Source: Clostridia bacterium (GTDB taxonomy: Bacteria > Bacillota > Clostridia > TANB77 > CAG-508). From it: a stretch of DNA of 22,583 nt. The position numbers and the translations under genes are program-made. A model generated the notes under the pieces. It worked only from the letters and a program-made list of their open reading frames with translations, searched no databases and was not told the origin of the DNA. Location of the stretch: positions 1 through 22,583 of the forward strand of contig CAADYJ010000067.1 in the NCBI GenBank assembly GCA_900753245.1, written 5' to 3'. Shown piece after piece: positions 1 to 6,988 of this stretch. Numbering within the stretch: the stretch's first letter is position 1; each line of letters opens with the position of its first letter.

Positions 1-510
1 ACAATTTTCCCAATTCTAATCTTGGATGTAGTCCTTTTCTATCTAGTTCTATATATTCTTTAAATAATTCTTCTGCTTTGTCTTCTTTTCCTTGTTTTGC
101 ATACAATTTTCCCAATTCTAATCTTGCATACACATTCTTTTGATCTAATTCTATACACTCTTTAAATACTTTTTCTGACTCTTCTTCTCTTCCTTGTTTT
201 GCATACAATTTTCCCAATTCTAATCTTGGATGTAGTCCTTTTCTATCTAGTTCTATATATTCTTTAAATAATTTTTCTGCTGCTTCTTCTCTTCCCTGTT
301 TTGCATACAATTTTCCCAATTCTAATCTTGGATGTAGTCCTTTTGAATCTAATTGTATATATTCTTTAAATAATTTTTCTGCCTCTTCTTCTCTTCCCTG
401 TTTTGCATACAATTTTCCTAATTCTAATCTTGCATACACATTCTTTTGATCTAATTCTATTACTTCTTTAAATAATTCTTCTGCTTTTCCTTTCTTATGA
501 ATATTTAAAT
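1..510 (-). repeat. Five tandem 102-bp repeats inside the TPR gene
   Basis: Units begin at 1, 103, 205, 307 and 409, each exactly 102 bp (34 codons). Two variants alternate. Variant A has ggatgtagtcc (read on +) and encodes GLHP at the inter-repeat turn (units at 1, 205, 307). Variant B has catacacattc and encodes NVYA (units at 103, 409). Units 1 and 205 are identical over about their first 68 bases. The array continues past the left edge. Confidence 0.93.
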
Positions 511-679
511 AACATTTTCCTAAAGTAAAATAAGTTCTATAATGTTTTTCTTCTAAATTTAGGGTTTTTTCTAAATATTCAATTGCTTTTAACCAATTTT
601 TTTTATAGTATTCTTTCATTCCTGCTGAATAATACTTATTATTTTTTTCTTTTCTTTCAGTAAAATTATGACTTTCCAT
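1..679 (-). CDS. TPR-repeat protein, 3' end beyond the window
   Basis: An open frame of 226 codons runs off the left edge, so the C-terminus is missing. It starts at an ATG with AAGGAGG 4 bases upstream (684-690). After a charged N-terminus (about 1-15) come two diverged TPR-like helical pairs, then 34-residue units with the TPR pattern (RLELGKLYAKQG, then EEAEKLFKEY). TPR proteins are scaffolds for protein-protein contacts; no catalytic domain is visible and the partner is unknown. The units are almost identical at the DNA level, so the copy number has probably changed recently. No signal peptide or membrane segment is seen in the visible part, which suggests a cytosolic protein. The gene has its own candidate promoter (705-733) and lies just past the miaB terminator. 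Confidence 0.8.
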   Translation of the reverse strand, partial: MESHNFTERKEKNNKYYSAGMKEYYKKNWLKAIEYLEKTLNLEEKHYRTYFTLGKCYLNIHKKGKAEELFKEVIELDQKNVYARLELGKLYAKQGREEEAEKLFKEYIQLDSKGLHPRLELGKLYAKQGREEAAEKLFKEYIELDRKGLHPRLELGKLYAKQGREEESEKVFKECIELDQKNVYARLELGKLYAKQGKEDKAEELFKEYIELDRKGLHPRLELGKL

Positions 680-704
680 AATGCCTCCTTTATAGATGTG
701 CTTA

Positions 705-733
705 ATTATATCATTTTTTATGTCAAATAGCAA
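705..733 (-). promoter_or_regulatory. Candidate promoter of the TPR gene
   Basis: On the minus strand TTGCTA (733-728) is followed by a 17-base spacer and TATAAT (710-705), preceded by TG one base upstream (extended -10). It lies between the miaB terminator and the TPR ribosome binding site. Chance matches are common in such AT-rich DNA. Confidence 0.45.
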
Positions 734-734
734 T

Positions 735-771
735 AAAAGTAGAGTATTGTACACAAAACTACTCTACTTTT
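735..771 (-). terminator. Terminator after miaB
   Basis: A perfect 12-bp inverted repeat (735-746 with 760-771; arm AAAAGTAGAGTA) has a 13-base loop and T-rich flanks on both strands. It lies 27 bases past the miaB stop codon. Confidence 0.75.
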
Positions 772-797
772 TCCTTTGTTATTTGGTTTAAATTTAA

Positions 798-2213
798 TTA
801 TTTTCTAATCTTTCCCTTTAAATACCACATATGTTCTGATATTATTTCAATATCTATTAGTTTTCCTATTAAACTTTTATCGCCTTCAAAGACAACTACT
901 TTGTTTGAATCTGTTCTTCCTGTTAACATTTCTTCATTATTTTTGCTTGTCCCTTCAACAAATATTTTTTGCATTGTTCCTATATATGTTTGGTTATTTT
1001 CAGCTATTTGACTTTCTACTAGAGCTTTTAGTTTGTCAAAATTTTTATGTTTTATTTCTTCTGGTATTTGGTCTTCCATTTTATCTGCTGGTGTTCCAAC
1101 TCTTCTTGAGTATATAAACATAAATACTTGTTCAAATTTTACTTTTTTTACAACGTCTAGTGTATCTTCAAATTCTTCTGTAGTCTCCCCCGGAAATCCT
1201 ACTATTATATCTGTTGTAAATCTTACATTTGGTATTTTTTCTCTTATTTTATCTACTAAATTCAAATATTGTTCTTTAGTATATTTTCTATTCATTCTTT
1301 TTAATACTTCTGTACTTCCAGATTGAAGAGGTAAATGTACTAATTTGCATACTTTATCACAATCACGTATTGCTTCTATTACATCATCTGTAAAATCCTT
1401 TGGATGTGGTGATACAAAGCGTATTCTATCTATTCCATCTATTTTATTTACTGCTCTTAAAAGTGTTGCAAATGAGTTAACTCCATCATATTCTTCAAAT
1501 TCTATATTATTTTCACGTTCTACTCTTAGATATGAATTTACATTTTGACCCAAAAGTGTAACTTCTTTATATCCTTGCTTAGATAATTCTCTTATTTCTT
1601 CTATTATATTTCTTGGGTTTCTGCTTCTTTCTCTTCCTCTTACATATGGAACTATACAATATGTACAGAAGTTATTACATCCATTCATAATTGTCACAGA
1701 TGCTTTAGTTTTATCATTTCTAGAAATAGGAAGCCCTTCTACAACTTCACCATCTATATCTAATATATCTCTTATTTTTCTATTTTCTTCTAATGCTTTA
1801 TATAAGTCTTCTGGAAATTTATGAAGTGTATGTGTTCCAAATATTATATCTACATATGGATAGCTTTCTTTTAGTTTTTTTATAATATGTTCTTCTTGCA
1901 TCATGCATCCACCAATTGCAATTACTGTACCTTTTTCTTCTTTTTGTTTTTTTACTTCTCCTACTTTTCCAAAAAGTTTTTCCTCTGCATTTTCACGAAC
2001 ACAGCAAGTATTGAATAAAACTAAGTCTGCTTCTTTCATATTTTCTGTTTTTGTATAATTCATTTTTTCAAGCATTCCACATAATTTTTCAGAATCATTT
2101 TCATTTAACTGGCATCCCATTGTCATTATATAATATTTAAGTTTTTTGTTTTCATTTATTTTGGCTATTTTATCCATATATTCTAGTTCTTTTTTTACGT
2201 TTACCGTGTTCAT
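798..2213 (-). CDS. miaB: MiaB, tRNA-2-methylthio-N6-dimethylallyladenosine synthase
   Basis: 471 residues, usual for the family. MiaB adds a methylthio group to i6A37 in tRNAs that read UNN codons, using two [4Fe-4S] clusters and SAM. The N-terminal UPF0004 domain (about 25-140) carries the three expected cysteines C34 (TMGCQLN), C70 (FNTC) and C103 (GGCMMQ). The radical-SAM cluster motif CxxxCxxC is C179, C183 and C186, followed by VPYVRGRERSR. A C-terminal TRAM domain (about 395-470) binds tRNA. The ATG has AAGGAG 8 bases upstream. The C34/C70/C103 set and the GRERSR segment favour MiaB over RimO or MtaB. The gene has its own promoter (2246-2274) and terminator. In many Clostridia miaB sits next to mutS/mutL; those genes are not in this window. 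Confidence 0.96.
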   Translation of the reverse strand: MNTVNVKKELEYMDKIAKINENKKLKYYIMTMGCQLNENDSEKLCGMLEKMNYTKTENMKEADLVLFNTCCVRENAEEKLFGKVGEVKKQKEEKGTVIAIGGCMMQEEHIIKKLKESYPYVDIIFGTHTLHKFPEDLYKALEENRKIRDILDIDGEVVEGLPISRNDKTKASVTIMNGCNNFCTYCIVPYVRGRERSRNPRNIIEEIRELSKQGYKEVTLLGQNVNSYLRVERENNIEFEEYDGVNSFATLLRAVNKIDGIDRIRFVSPHPKDFTDDVIEAIRDCDKVCKLVHLPLQSGSTEVLKRMNRKYTKEQYLNLVDKIREKIPNVRFTTDIIVGFPGETTEEFEDTLDVVKKVKFEQVFMFIYSRRVGTPADKMEDQIPEEIKHKNFDKLKALVESQIAENNQTYIGTMQKIFVEGTSKNNEEMLTGRTDSNKVVVFEGDKSLIGKLIDIEIISEHMWYLKGKIRK

Positions 2214-2245
2214 TCTTTATCTCCTTATATTGTTTTTACTTGATT

Positions 2246-2274
2246 ATTATATATTAATTTTTCTTTTTTTTCAA
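2246..2274 (-). promoter_or_regulatory. Promoter of miaB
   Basis: Minus strand TTGAAA (2274-2269), a 17-base spacer, then TATAAT (2251-2246). It lies between the terminator of the upstream gene and the miaB start, so miaB is probably transcribed alone. Confidence 0.6.
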
Positions 2275-2294
2275 TATATTTAAAGTTTATGTTC

Positions 2295-2342
2295 AAAAAA
2301 ATATGACCTTAATTTATTTTAATAATTAAGGTCATATTTTTT
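2295..2342 (-). terminator. Terminator of the 122-aa unknown gene
   Basis: A perfect inverted repeat of about 19 bp (2295-2314 with 2324-2342; core TATGACCTTAATT) ends in seven T residues on the minus strand. It overlaps the last bases of the gene it terminates. Confidence 0.9.
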
Positions 2343-2709
2343 AATCTTTTAAATAGAAAAGGTGTATTTCTATAGTTCCTCTTGAACCTTGTGGAATTAT
2401 AGATACTGCTACATACCTATCTAAATCGTTAAAAGTGTCTAAAACTTCTTTCAAAATATACAAAAAATCTTTTCCATCAATATATTTATGTTTATATTCC
2501 TTTTTTTGATCTTCTGTTTCATAAAAAATCTTCACTTTGCAATTTTCATAAGAGCCTGTTATTTTTATATAGTTTGTAGACTCTTTTGTCAATTCTTTAA
2601 TCCACTTAAATAGATTTTCTTTTTCTATCTTTTCTTTTTGTTCCATATTTAATTTTTCATTTGTCCGAGATTCAAAAATTTTCTCTTCTTTTTGCTCATT
2701 TTCGTTCAT
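2341..2709 (-). CDS. Hypothetical 122-aa protein with charged N-terminus
   Basis: I do not recognise this protein. Residues 1-45 are very rich in Glu, Lys and Asn and probably form a helix or stay disordered. Residues 45-122 look like a small alpha/beta domain: strands around TNYIKITG, CKVKIFYE, YVAVSII and GTIEIHLFYL, with a helix FLYILKEVLDTFNDL in between. No signal peptide, membrane segment or catalytic motif is visible, so it is probably cytosolic. The ATG follows a GGGGGT ribosome binding site. It stands alone between rpmE and miaB with its own terminator. Codon use matches its neighbours and the frame is clean, so a real gene is likely even though the function is unknown. Confidence 0.75.
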   Translation of the reverse strand: MNENEQKEEKIFESRTNEKLNMEQKEKIEKENLFKWIKELTKESTNYIKITGSYENCKVKIFYETEDQKKEYKHKYIDGKDFLYILKEVLDTFNDLDRYVAVSIIPQGSRGTIEIHLFYLKD

Positions 2710-2861
2710 AAAATTACCCCCTAATTATTGTGGTATTTATATATGGTTTGTTTTTTACAATTTTTAACTTTCAACATTTTATCACATTTATTCTAATTTG
2801 TCTAGAGTTCCGCCAAAAGTAGATTCATATTTATCTAATACAGAATTTCCTCCTACTATAT

Positions 2862-2888
2862 AAAAAAAGAATAGCTCTTAGCCATTCT
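2862..2888 (-). terminator. Terminator after rpmE
   Basis: A 9-bp stem (2868-2876 with 2880-2888, one G-U pair) with a 3-base loop is followed by seven T residues on the minus strand, 12 bases past the rpmE stop. Confidence 0.88.
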
Positions 2889-2900
2889 AATTTATTTTCA

Positions 2901-3101
2901 TTATTGAATTCCATATTTTTTCTTAAATTTATCTGCTCTACCACCAGTTGTTTCTCTTTTTAAATTACCTGTCCAATATGGATGACATTTTGAACAAATA
3001 TCAACTTTCATTTCTGATTTTGTTGAATTTGTTTTCATTACATTACCACAAGCACATGTAATTGTTGCTTCTGTATATTGTGGATGTATTCCTTCTCTCA
3101 T
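2901..3101 (-). CDS. rpmE: 50S ribosomal protein L31, zinc-binding form
   Basis: 66 residues, the normal length. L31 bridges the ribosomal subunits from the 50S side. The start MREGIHPQY, the four zinc-ligand cysteines C16 and C18 (CxC) and C36 and C39 (CxxC), and the segment HPYWTG mark the zinc-containing (C+) type. In organisms that also carry a zinc-free paralogue the two forms swap under zinc limitation; no paralogue is seen in this window. The ATG follows AAGAGGTG with good spacing. A promoter (3147-3175) lies directly upstream and a strong terminator follows. Confidence 0.97.
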   Translation of the reverse strand: MREGIHPQYTEATITCACGNVMKTNSTKSEMKVDICSKCHPYWTGNLKRETTGGRADKFKKKYGIQ

Positions 3102-3146
3102 TGTGTATTCACCTCTTCCTCTCTTTATTAAAAACTATCGTTTTTT

Positions 3147-3175
3147 ATAATAACATATTTTTTTTATTTTTTCAA
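3147..3175 (-). promoter_or_regulatory. Candidate promoter of rpmE
   Basis: Minus strand TTGAAA (3175-3170), a 17-base spacer, then TATTAT (3152-3147), about 45 bases upstream of the rpmE ATG. Confidence 0.5.
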
Positions 3176-3191
3176 TACTTTAAAAGTATTT

Positions 3192-3356
3192 TTATTCATT
3201 TATTTCATTTTCAATTTTTTGTTCTTGTATATATTGCGCAGATGCTTGTAATTCACCCTTTAAAGTATTCTTTTTTACCAATTTAATTACTATGTTAAAT
3301 AAGCAAGCAATAATTAGAACTAATAATAATAACTTTTTCCATATTTTTGCAATCAT
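3192..3356 (-). CDS. Small single-pass membrane protein, 54 aa
   Basis: A 54-codon frame starts at an ATG with AAGGAG 8 bases upstream (3365-3370), a strong Shine-Dalgarno match for so short a frame. The protein begins MIAKIWKK. One hydrophobic helix (about residues 9-24, LLLLVLIIACLFNIVI) is followed by a basic KLVKKN stretch and a polar tail of about 25 residues ending ENEINE. The positive charges on both sides leave the topology uncertain. No family is recognised. It lies in a 385-base stretch between rpmE and the next membrane ORF and has roughly the same design as that ORF (short N-terminus, one helix, acidic tail). Confidence 0.6.
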   Translation of the reverse strand: MIAKIWKKLLLLVLIIACLFNIVIKLVKKNTLKGELQASAQYIQEQKIENEINE

Positions 3357-3423
3357 TTTATTATCTCCTTAATTACCTTACATTATTCATTATACTTATA
3401 TTTTTATGTTTTGTCAACCATTT

Positions 3424-3455
3424 AAAAAGGATATCTCTTTTTTAGAGTATCCCTT
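3424..3455 (-). terminator. Terminator of the 74-aa membrane protein gene
   Basis: A hairpin with arms 3427-3438 and 3444-3455 (one bulge) and a T-rich tail on the minus strand (from 3428-3424), about 30 bases past the stop at 3487. Confidence 0.75.
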
Positions 3456-3486
3456 GTTTATTTTTTACAACTGTTTTGTTCTTGTA

Positions 3487-3711
3487 TTAATTACCTTCTT
3501 CTGAAAATAAAAAGTCACCGTTTATATTACTACCATTTTCTAATAAGTCAATCTTTTCATATAATTTAGAAGTTTCTTCACACTTATTTAAATATTCATT
3601 TAAATTTTTCTTAGCTACAGATTTCATATTAAAATATAAAACTGTCATTATTACTAAAGCAATAGCTAATGCAATTATTATTCCTAAAAAAATTTTATTT
3701 AATTTATTCAT
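3487..3711 (-). CDS. Small single-pass membrane protein, 74 aa
   Basis: I chose the ATG at 3711 because GGGGTG (3723-3718) lies 6 bases upstream; a GTG at 3720 would overlap that site. The protein is MNKLNK, then a long hydrophobic helix (about residues 7-28, IFLGIIIALAIALVIMTVLYF), then a Lys-rich segment and an acidic, possibly helical tail (about 35-55) ending in FSEEGN. No family is recognised and no cysteine suggests a lipoprotein. It is transcribed away from the VanW-domain gene at 3852, so the AT-rich 3712-3851 stretch must hold both promoters. The function is unknown. Confidence 0.65.
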   Translation of the reverse strand: MNKLNKIFLGIIIALAIALVIMTVLYFNMKSVAKKNLNEYLNKCEETSKLYEKIDLLENGSNINGDFLFSEEGN

Positions 3712-3851
3712 GTTTTTCACCCCATTTCACAAATATTATAAATATAATGTTTTTTTGTTGTCAATTATTTCTATTACACTTTTTTAATATTTTTTACTTT
3801 ATTTGTTAATAATAATGATTAATAATTTATATTTTATTGCAAGGAGATATT

Positions 3852-4529
3852 ATGAAAAAAAATAACTTTTTAATTTATGTAATAATTATTATTGTTGTTA
3901 TTTTAGCAATTTTCTTTGTTTTTAACTTTTTTAATAAAAATGAAAACAATAGCACTAATAATTTAGCTCAAAATTCTTCTACTTTTGAGGAAAAAAATTT
4001 TGAAGAGAATTCTATAGTATACAATAATCTTTCAGTAAATACTGAATCTAATACTGCAATTTTTTCTGTTCCTAAAGAGGAAGAAATATCCGCTTTTTCT
4101 ACTGAACTTAAAGATAAATCTGAAGGTAGATTAACAAATATAGGTATTACTTGTTCTACTCTAAATGAAACTATTATTCAAAACGGTGAAACCTTTTCTT
4201 TTAACCAAACAGTAGGTAAACCAACTGCTGAAAAAGGATATAAAGAGGCCAGTGTAATTATTGACCATAAAACTGAAAAAGGAATTGGTGGTGGTAATTG
4301 TCAAGTAAGTAGTACTCTTTATAATGCCGTACTTGCAATTCCTTCTTTGATAGTAACTGAAAGACATGAGCATGGAAAAGATGTAACTTATGTTCCTGAT
4401 GGAAAAGATGCTGCAGTTTCTTATGGTTCTTTAGATTTAAAATTTAGAAATGATACCGGATATAACATCAAAATTTTAGCCTCTACAGATAATAAAACTG
4501 TTACTATTAAATTACTAAAACTAAATTAA
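3852..4529 (+). CDS. VanW-domain membrane-anchored protein
   Basis: 225 residues from the ATG at 3852, which has AAGGAG at 3841-3846; an in-frame TTG at 3837 lies upstream of that site and is rejected. A basic MKKNN start and a hydrophobic helix (about 6-26) anchor it in the membrane. A low-complexity Asn/Ser/Glu linker (27-75) leads to the VanW domain (about 80-220), with the conserved segments NGETFSFN, GGGNCQVSSTLYNA (C150), ERHEHGKDVTYVP and FRNDTGYNIKI. VanW domains occur in some vancomycin-resistance clusters and widely in Clostridia; their biochemical role is not settled, though location and fusions suggest cell-wall work. There is no van resistance cluster here. The neighbouring carboxypeptidase fits a peptidoglycan context. 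A terminator separates the two genes. Confidence 0.9.
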   Translation: MKKNNFLIYVIIIIVVILAIFFVFNFFNKNENNSTNNLAQNSSTFEEKNFEENSIVYNNLSVNTESNTAIFSVPKEEEISAFSTELKDKSEGRLTNIGITCSTLNETIIQNGETFSFNQTVGKPTAEKGYKEASVIIDHKTEKGIGGGNCQVSSTLYNAVLAIPSLIVTERHEHGKDVTYVPDGKDAAVSYGSLDLKFRNDTGYNIKILASTDNKTVTIKLLKLN

Positions 4530-4544
4530 TTATATATATTTTAC

Positions 4545-4593
4545 TATGTTCTAAATACCATAAAAAATGATATCTAGAGCATATTTTTTTATT
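4545..4593 (+). terminator. Terminator after the VanW-domain gene
   Basis: An imperfect 15-bp stem (4545-4559 region with 4568-4583) with two mismatches is followed by a run of seven T residues. Confidence 0.65.
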
Positions 4594-4633
4594 TGTAACA
4601 TATATATTTATAAATTATTATTGGAGGTTTCTT

Positions 4634-5839
4634 ATGCGTAAAGTATTTTTTAGTTTTATTATTTTTTTATTAATTATCTATTTCTTGCTTCCAATTTCCT
4701 ATGGATTTACATATTCTCCTTTTATATGGTCTGAAGATTCTGTAACCACTTCAACTTCACCTGAAATCAATTTAAATTTGGAATCTGAAAGTTATATTTT
4801 AATAGAGCAAAACTCTGGTCAAATTCTTTATGAACATAACTCTCATGAGCAATTACGTCCTGCTTCTGTTACTAAAGTAATGAGTATTTTGCTTATTATG
4901 GAAGCTTTAGACAATGGTCAAATTTCTTTAGAAGATAAAGTTCCTTGCAGTGAAAAAGCAAGTAAAATGGGTGGCTCTCAAATTTGGTTAGATGTTCGAG
5001 AAGAACTAACTGTAAACGAAATGTTAAAGGCTATTTGCGTTGCTTCTGCAAATGATTGTACCGTGGCAATGGCTGAATTTTTAGCAGGTTCTGAAGAGGC
5101 TTTTGTAGAAAAAATGAATAATAGAGCTAAAGAATTAGGTATGAATGATACTTGTTTTAAAAATTGTCATGGTTTGGATACAGATGGACACATTACTTCA
5201 AGTTATGATATTTCTTTAATGTCTCGTGAATTGTTAAAAAATCATCCTTCAATTACTAAATATACTACAATTTGGATGGATAGTTTAAGAGATGGAAAAT
5301 CTGTTTTAACAAATACAAATAAATTAATTAGAAATTATAAAGGTGCAACTGGATTAAAAACTGGTTCTACTGGTCTTGCTTTGTACAATTTATCTGCTAG
5401 TGCAACCAGAGATAACCTTTCTTTAATTGCTGTAATTATGAGGGCTCCTTCTACTAAAGTTCGTTTTTCTGATGCACAAAAACTATTAGATTATGGCTTT
5501 AACCAATATTCTTATTCTCAACTTGCTAAAAAAGGAAATATTTTAACACAACTACCCGTATCTAAAGGTGTTAATTCTTCTGTAAATGCTGTTTTTGTCG
5601 AAGATGCTGGTAGCCTTTTAAAAAAAGGAAATAGTAGAAATATAGAACAGGTTGTTTCTTTACCGGAATCAATTAATGCTCCTATTAGAAAAGGTGAAGA
5701 ATTGGGAAAAGTTGATTATATATTAGAAGGTCAAACTATTTGTAGTGTACCAATAGTTGCTGATGAAGATGTAAAACAAATAAATTTGAGTAATATGATG
5801 GAATTTGTTTTCTTTAATTGGTTTCGTCTTTTAAGATAA
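4634..5839 (+). CDS. D-alanyl-D-alanine carboxypeptidase (PBP5/DacF type)
   Basis: 401 residues. This serine peptidase (S11 family) removes the terminal D-Ala from peptidoglycan pentapeptides outside the membrane. A signal peptide (about 1-24) is followed by the catalytic domain with the three penicillin-binding motifs: S78-V-T-K81 (nucleophile S78), S138-A-N140 and K242-T-G244. The beta-rich PBP5 C-terminal domain spans about 295-375. The last dozen residues (EFVFFNWFRLLR) look like the amphipathic membrane anchor of low-molecular-weight PBPs. GGAGG lies 6 bases before the ATG. DacF-type sporulation enzymes are often found near ytfJ and scpA in Clostridia, and ytfJ is the next gene here, in convergent orientation. 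A sporulation-specific role rather than a vegetative one is inference. Confidence 0.93.
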   Translation: MRKVFFSFIIFLLIIYFLLPISYGFTYSPFIWSEDSVTTSTSPEINLNLESESYILIEQNSGQILYEHNSHEQLRPASVTKVMSILLIMEALDNGQISLEDKVPCSEKASKMGGSQIWLDVREELTVNEMLKAICVASANDCTVAMAEFLAGSEEAFVEKMNNRAKELGMNDTCFKNCHGLDTDGHITSSYDISLMSRELLKNHPSITKYTTIWMDSLRDGKSVLTNTNKLIRNYKGATGLKTGSTGLALYNLSASATRDNLSLIAVIMRAPSTKVRFSDAQKLLDYGFNQYSYSQLAKKGNILTQLPVSKGVNSSVNAVFVEDAGSLLKKGNSRNIEQVVSLPESINAPIRKGEELGKVDYILEGQTICSVPIVADEDVKQINLSNMMEFVFFNWFRLLR

Positions 5840-5843
5840 CACT

Positions 5844-5875
5844 AAAAAGAACCTAAAATTTTTTAGGTTCTTTTT
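5844..5875. terminator. Bidirectional terminator between dac and ytfJ
   Basis: A perfect 15-bp inverted repeat (5844-5858 with 5861-5875; core AAAAAGAACCTAAAA) with T-runs on both strands serves two convergent genes. Confidence 0.93.
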
Positions 5876-6405
5876 TAATCATCAAATTCATTTTTGTTTA
5901 TATCTTCCAAGGCACTATTTTTATATTCATAACTTATTGTTTTATTTCTTTTTGGATGTAATTTTATTGTACTTTGCGTTTCTTCTTCTTTTTTATTATC
6001 CATTTTCTTATTTAATATTTCATTGGTTTTTTCTATTAAATCTGGCACATAATCTAAAAGCTTGTCTATTGTAGAACAATGGTTTATTGGTAGTAATTTA
6101 ACATTATTAGATTGTATTACTAAAAAAGCTATTGGTGAAATACTAACTCCTGCTCCACTTCCTCCTCCAAATGGTAATTTATATTGTATCTGTTCATCTT
6201 TATCTTTTCTTGTATATTCATCTATTGTTTCTCCTTTAAATTCACTTCCACCTGTTGCAAAGCCAAATCCTACCTTTGATATAGGAATAATTATTACATT
6301 ATTTGAAGTTTCTATAGGTTCTCCAATAATTGTATTTACATCTACCATTTCTTTTATGCTATTCATAGCGGTAAGCATAAGACCTTCTATTGGATGATCG
6401 TTCAT
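5875..6405 (-). CDS. ytfJ: Sporulation protein YtfJ/GerW family
   Basis: 176 residues. The domain (about 1-125) has the family signature: start HPIEGLMLTAM, then VGEP-like IIGEPI, IIPISKVGFGFATGG, and the glycine-rich FGGGSGAGVSISPIAFLVI. In Bacillus subtilis GerW (YtfJ) is a forespore protein needed for full germination with some germinants. The tail (125-176) is charged, poorly conserved and rich in Lys and Glu. The ATG follows AAAGGAAT. The start overlaps the end of the DUF2953 gene by 47 bp, so the two are translationally close. This DUF2953-ytfJ pairing downstream of scpA is a recurring arrangement in Clostridia, which supports both calls. Confidence 0.93.
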   Translation of the reverse strand: MNDHPIEGLMLTAMNSIKEMVDVNTIIGEPIETSNNVIIIPISKVGFGFATGGSEFKGETIDEYTRKDKDEQIQYKLPFGGGSGAGVSISPIAFLVIQSNNVKLLPINHCSTIDKLLDYVPDLIEKTNEILNKKMDNKKEEETQSTIKLHPKRNKTISYEYKNSALEDINKNEFDD

Positions 6406-6988
6406 TTTTCTTCATTCCTTTCTTTATTAAAAATAACATACTATCAATAATATGTACTATTTTTATTTGAATTATACCATCTAAAGACATATAGTATTCA
6501 TTTTTATTTTCATACAAAGGATTTATTATATAGTTTATATTTTTTGTTGTGAACTTAGATAAAATAATACCTATTATGCTAGCTAATATTGCAACTATAT
6601 ATGATGTTAAAACTGCTTCCTCGGTTCCTAAATCTATTTTTAATTTCAAATTTGCCACAGTAATTTTTATTTTTTTTACAGCCTTAAATATATCTTTTTT
6701 ATCTACTTTATTTTGTATACTTTTAAAATCTACATTTTTTAATTTGCTATTTTTATACATTTTCTTTATTTTTAAGCTATTTAAATTAACAAATAAAATT
6801 GGAATTTTTTCTAAAAATCTTAGCGTTATTTTTATTTTATATTTATTTTCAATTCTATTTTTCAACTTTATATTTTTACTTGCTATATTAAAGTTTTCTA
6901 TTTCTATTTGTATAGTCGAAAAAATCAATATTAAAAATAATATTAATATGGTTATAATAATTCCTAAAAAAATAAAAACTAATACCAT
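6359..6988 (-). CDS. DUF2953-family membrane protein
   Basis: 209 residues when started at the ATG at 6988, which has GGAGGT 5 bases upstream; an ATG at 7015 lies upstream of that site and is less likely. A hydrophobic N-terminal helix (about 1-24, LVFIFLGIIITILILFLIL) is followed by a basic, beta-rich segment, a second hydrophobic segment around TSYIVAILASIIGIILS, and YIINPLYENKNEYYMSLDGIIQIKI, the part typical of DUF2953. The molecular function of the family is unknown. Its steady place before ytfJ suggests a link to sporulation, which is inference. It overlaps scpA by 101 bp upstream and ytfJ by 47 bp downstream, both in different frames. Confidence 0.85.
   Translation of the reverse strand: MVLVFIFLGIIITILILFLILIFSTIQIEIENFNIASKNIKLKNRIENKYKIKITLRFLEKIPILFVNLNSLKIKKMYKNSKLKNVDFKSIQNKVDKKDIFKAVKKIKITVANLKLKIDLGTEEAVLTSYIVAILASIIGIILSKFTTKNINYIINPLYENKNEYYMSLDGIIQIKIVHIIDSMLFLIKKGMKKNERSSNRRSYAYRYE

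Noticed and set aside
1..510. Regular spaced repeats resembling a CRISPR array
   Set aside because: The period is 102 bp with no unique spacers; the repeats are in-frame TPR codons of one open frame.
905..1548. Plus-strand open frames opposite miaB
   Set aside because: Leu/Phe/Ser-rich shadows of an AT-rich coding strand with no ribosome binding sites; miaB explains the region. The same applies to the plus-strand frames opposite the FtsX permease, rpiA and both ABC ATPase-containing genes.
3174..3190. Palindrome AATACTT-TAA-AAGTATT as terminator of the 54-aa gene
   Set aside because: On the minus strand it is followed by A-rich, not T-rich sequence, and it overlaps the rpmE -35 box; a chance AT palindrome is more likely.
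3062..3286. Plus-strand 74-codon frame across the rpmE start
   Set aside because: It runs antisense through rpmE and the 54-aa gene, has hydrophobic shadow composition and no ribosome binding site.
4161..4373. Minus-strand 70-codon frame inside the VanW-domain gene
   Set aside because: Antisense shadow; the plus frame carries clear VanW motifs.
4634..5839. Vancomycin-resistance cluster reading of the VanW-domain and carboxypeptidase genes
   Set aside because: No vanH, vanA/B ligase, vanX or VanRS genes; VanW-domain proteins and S11 carboxypeptidases are ordinary in Clostridia.
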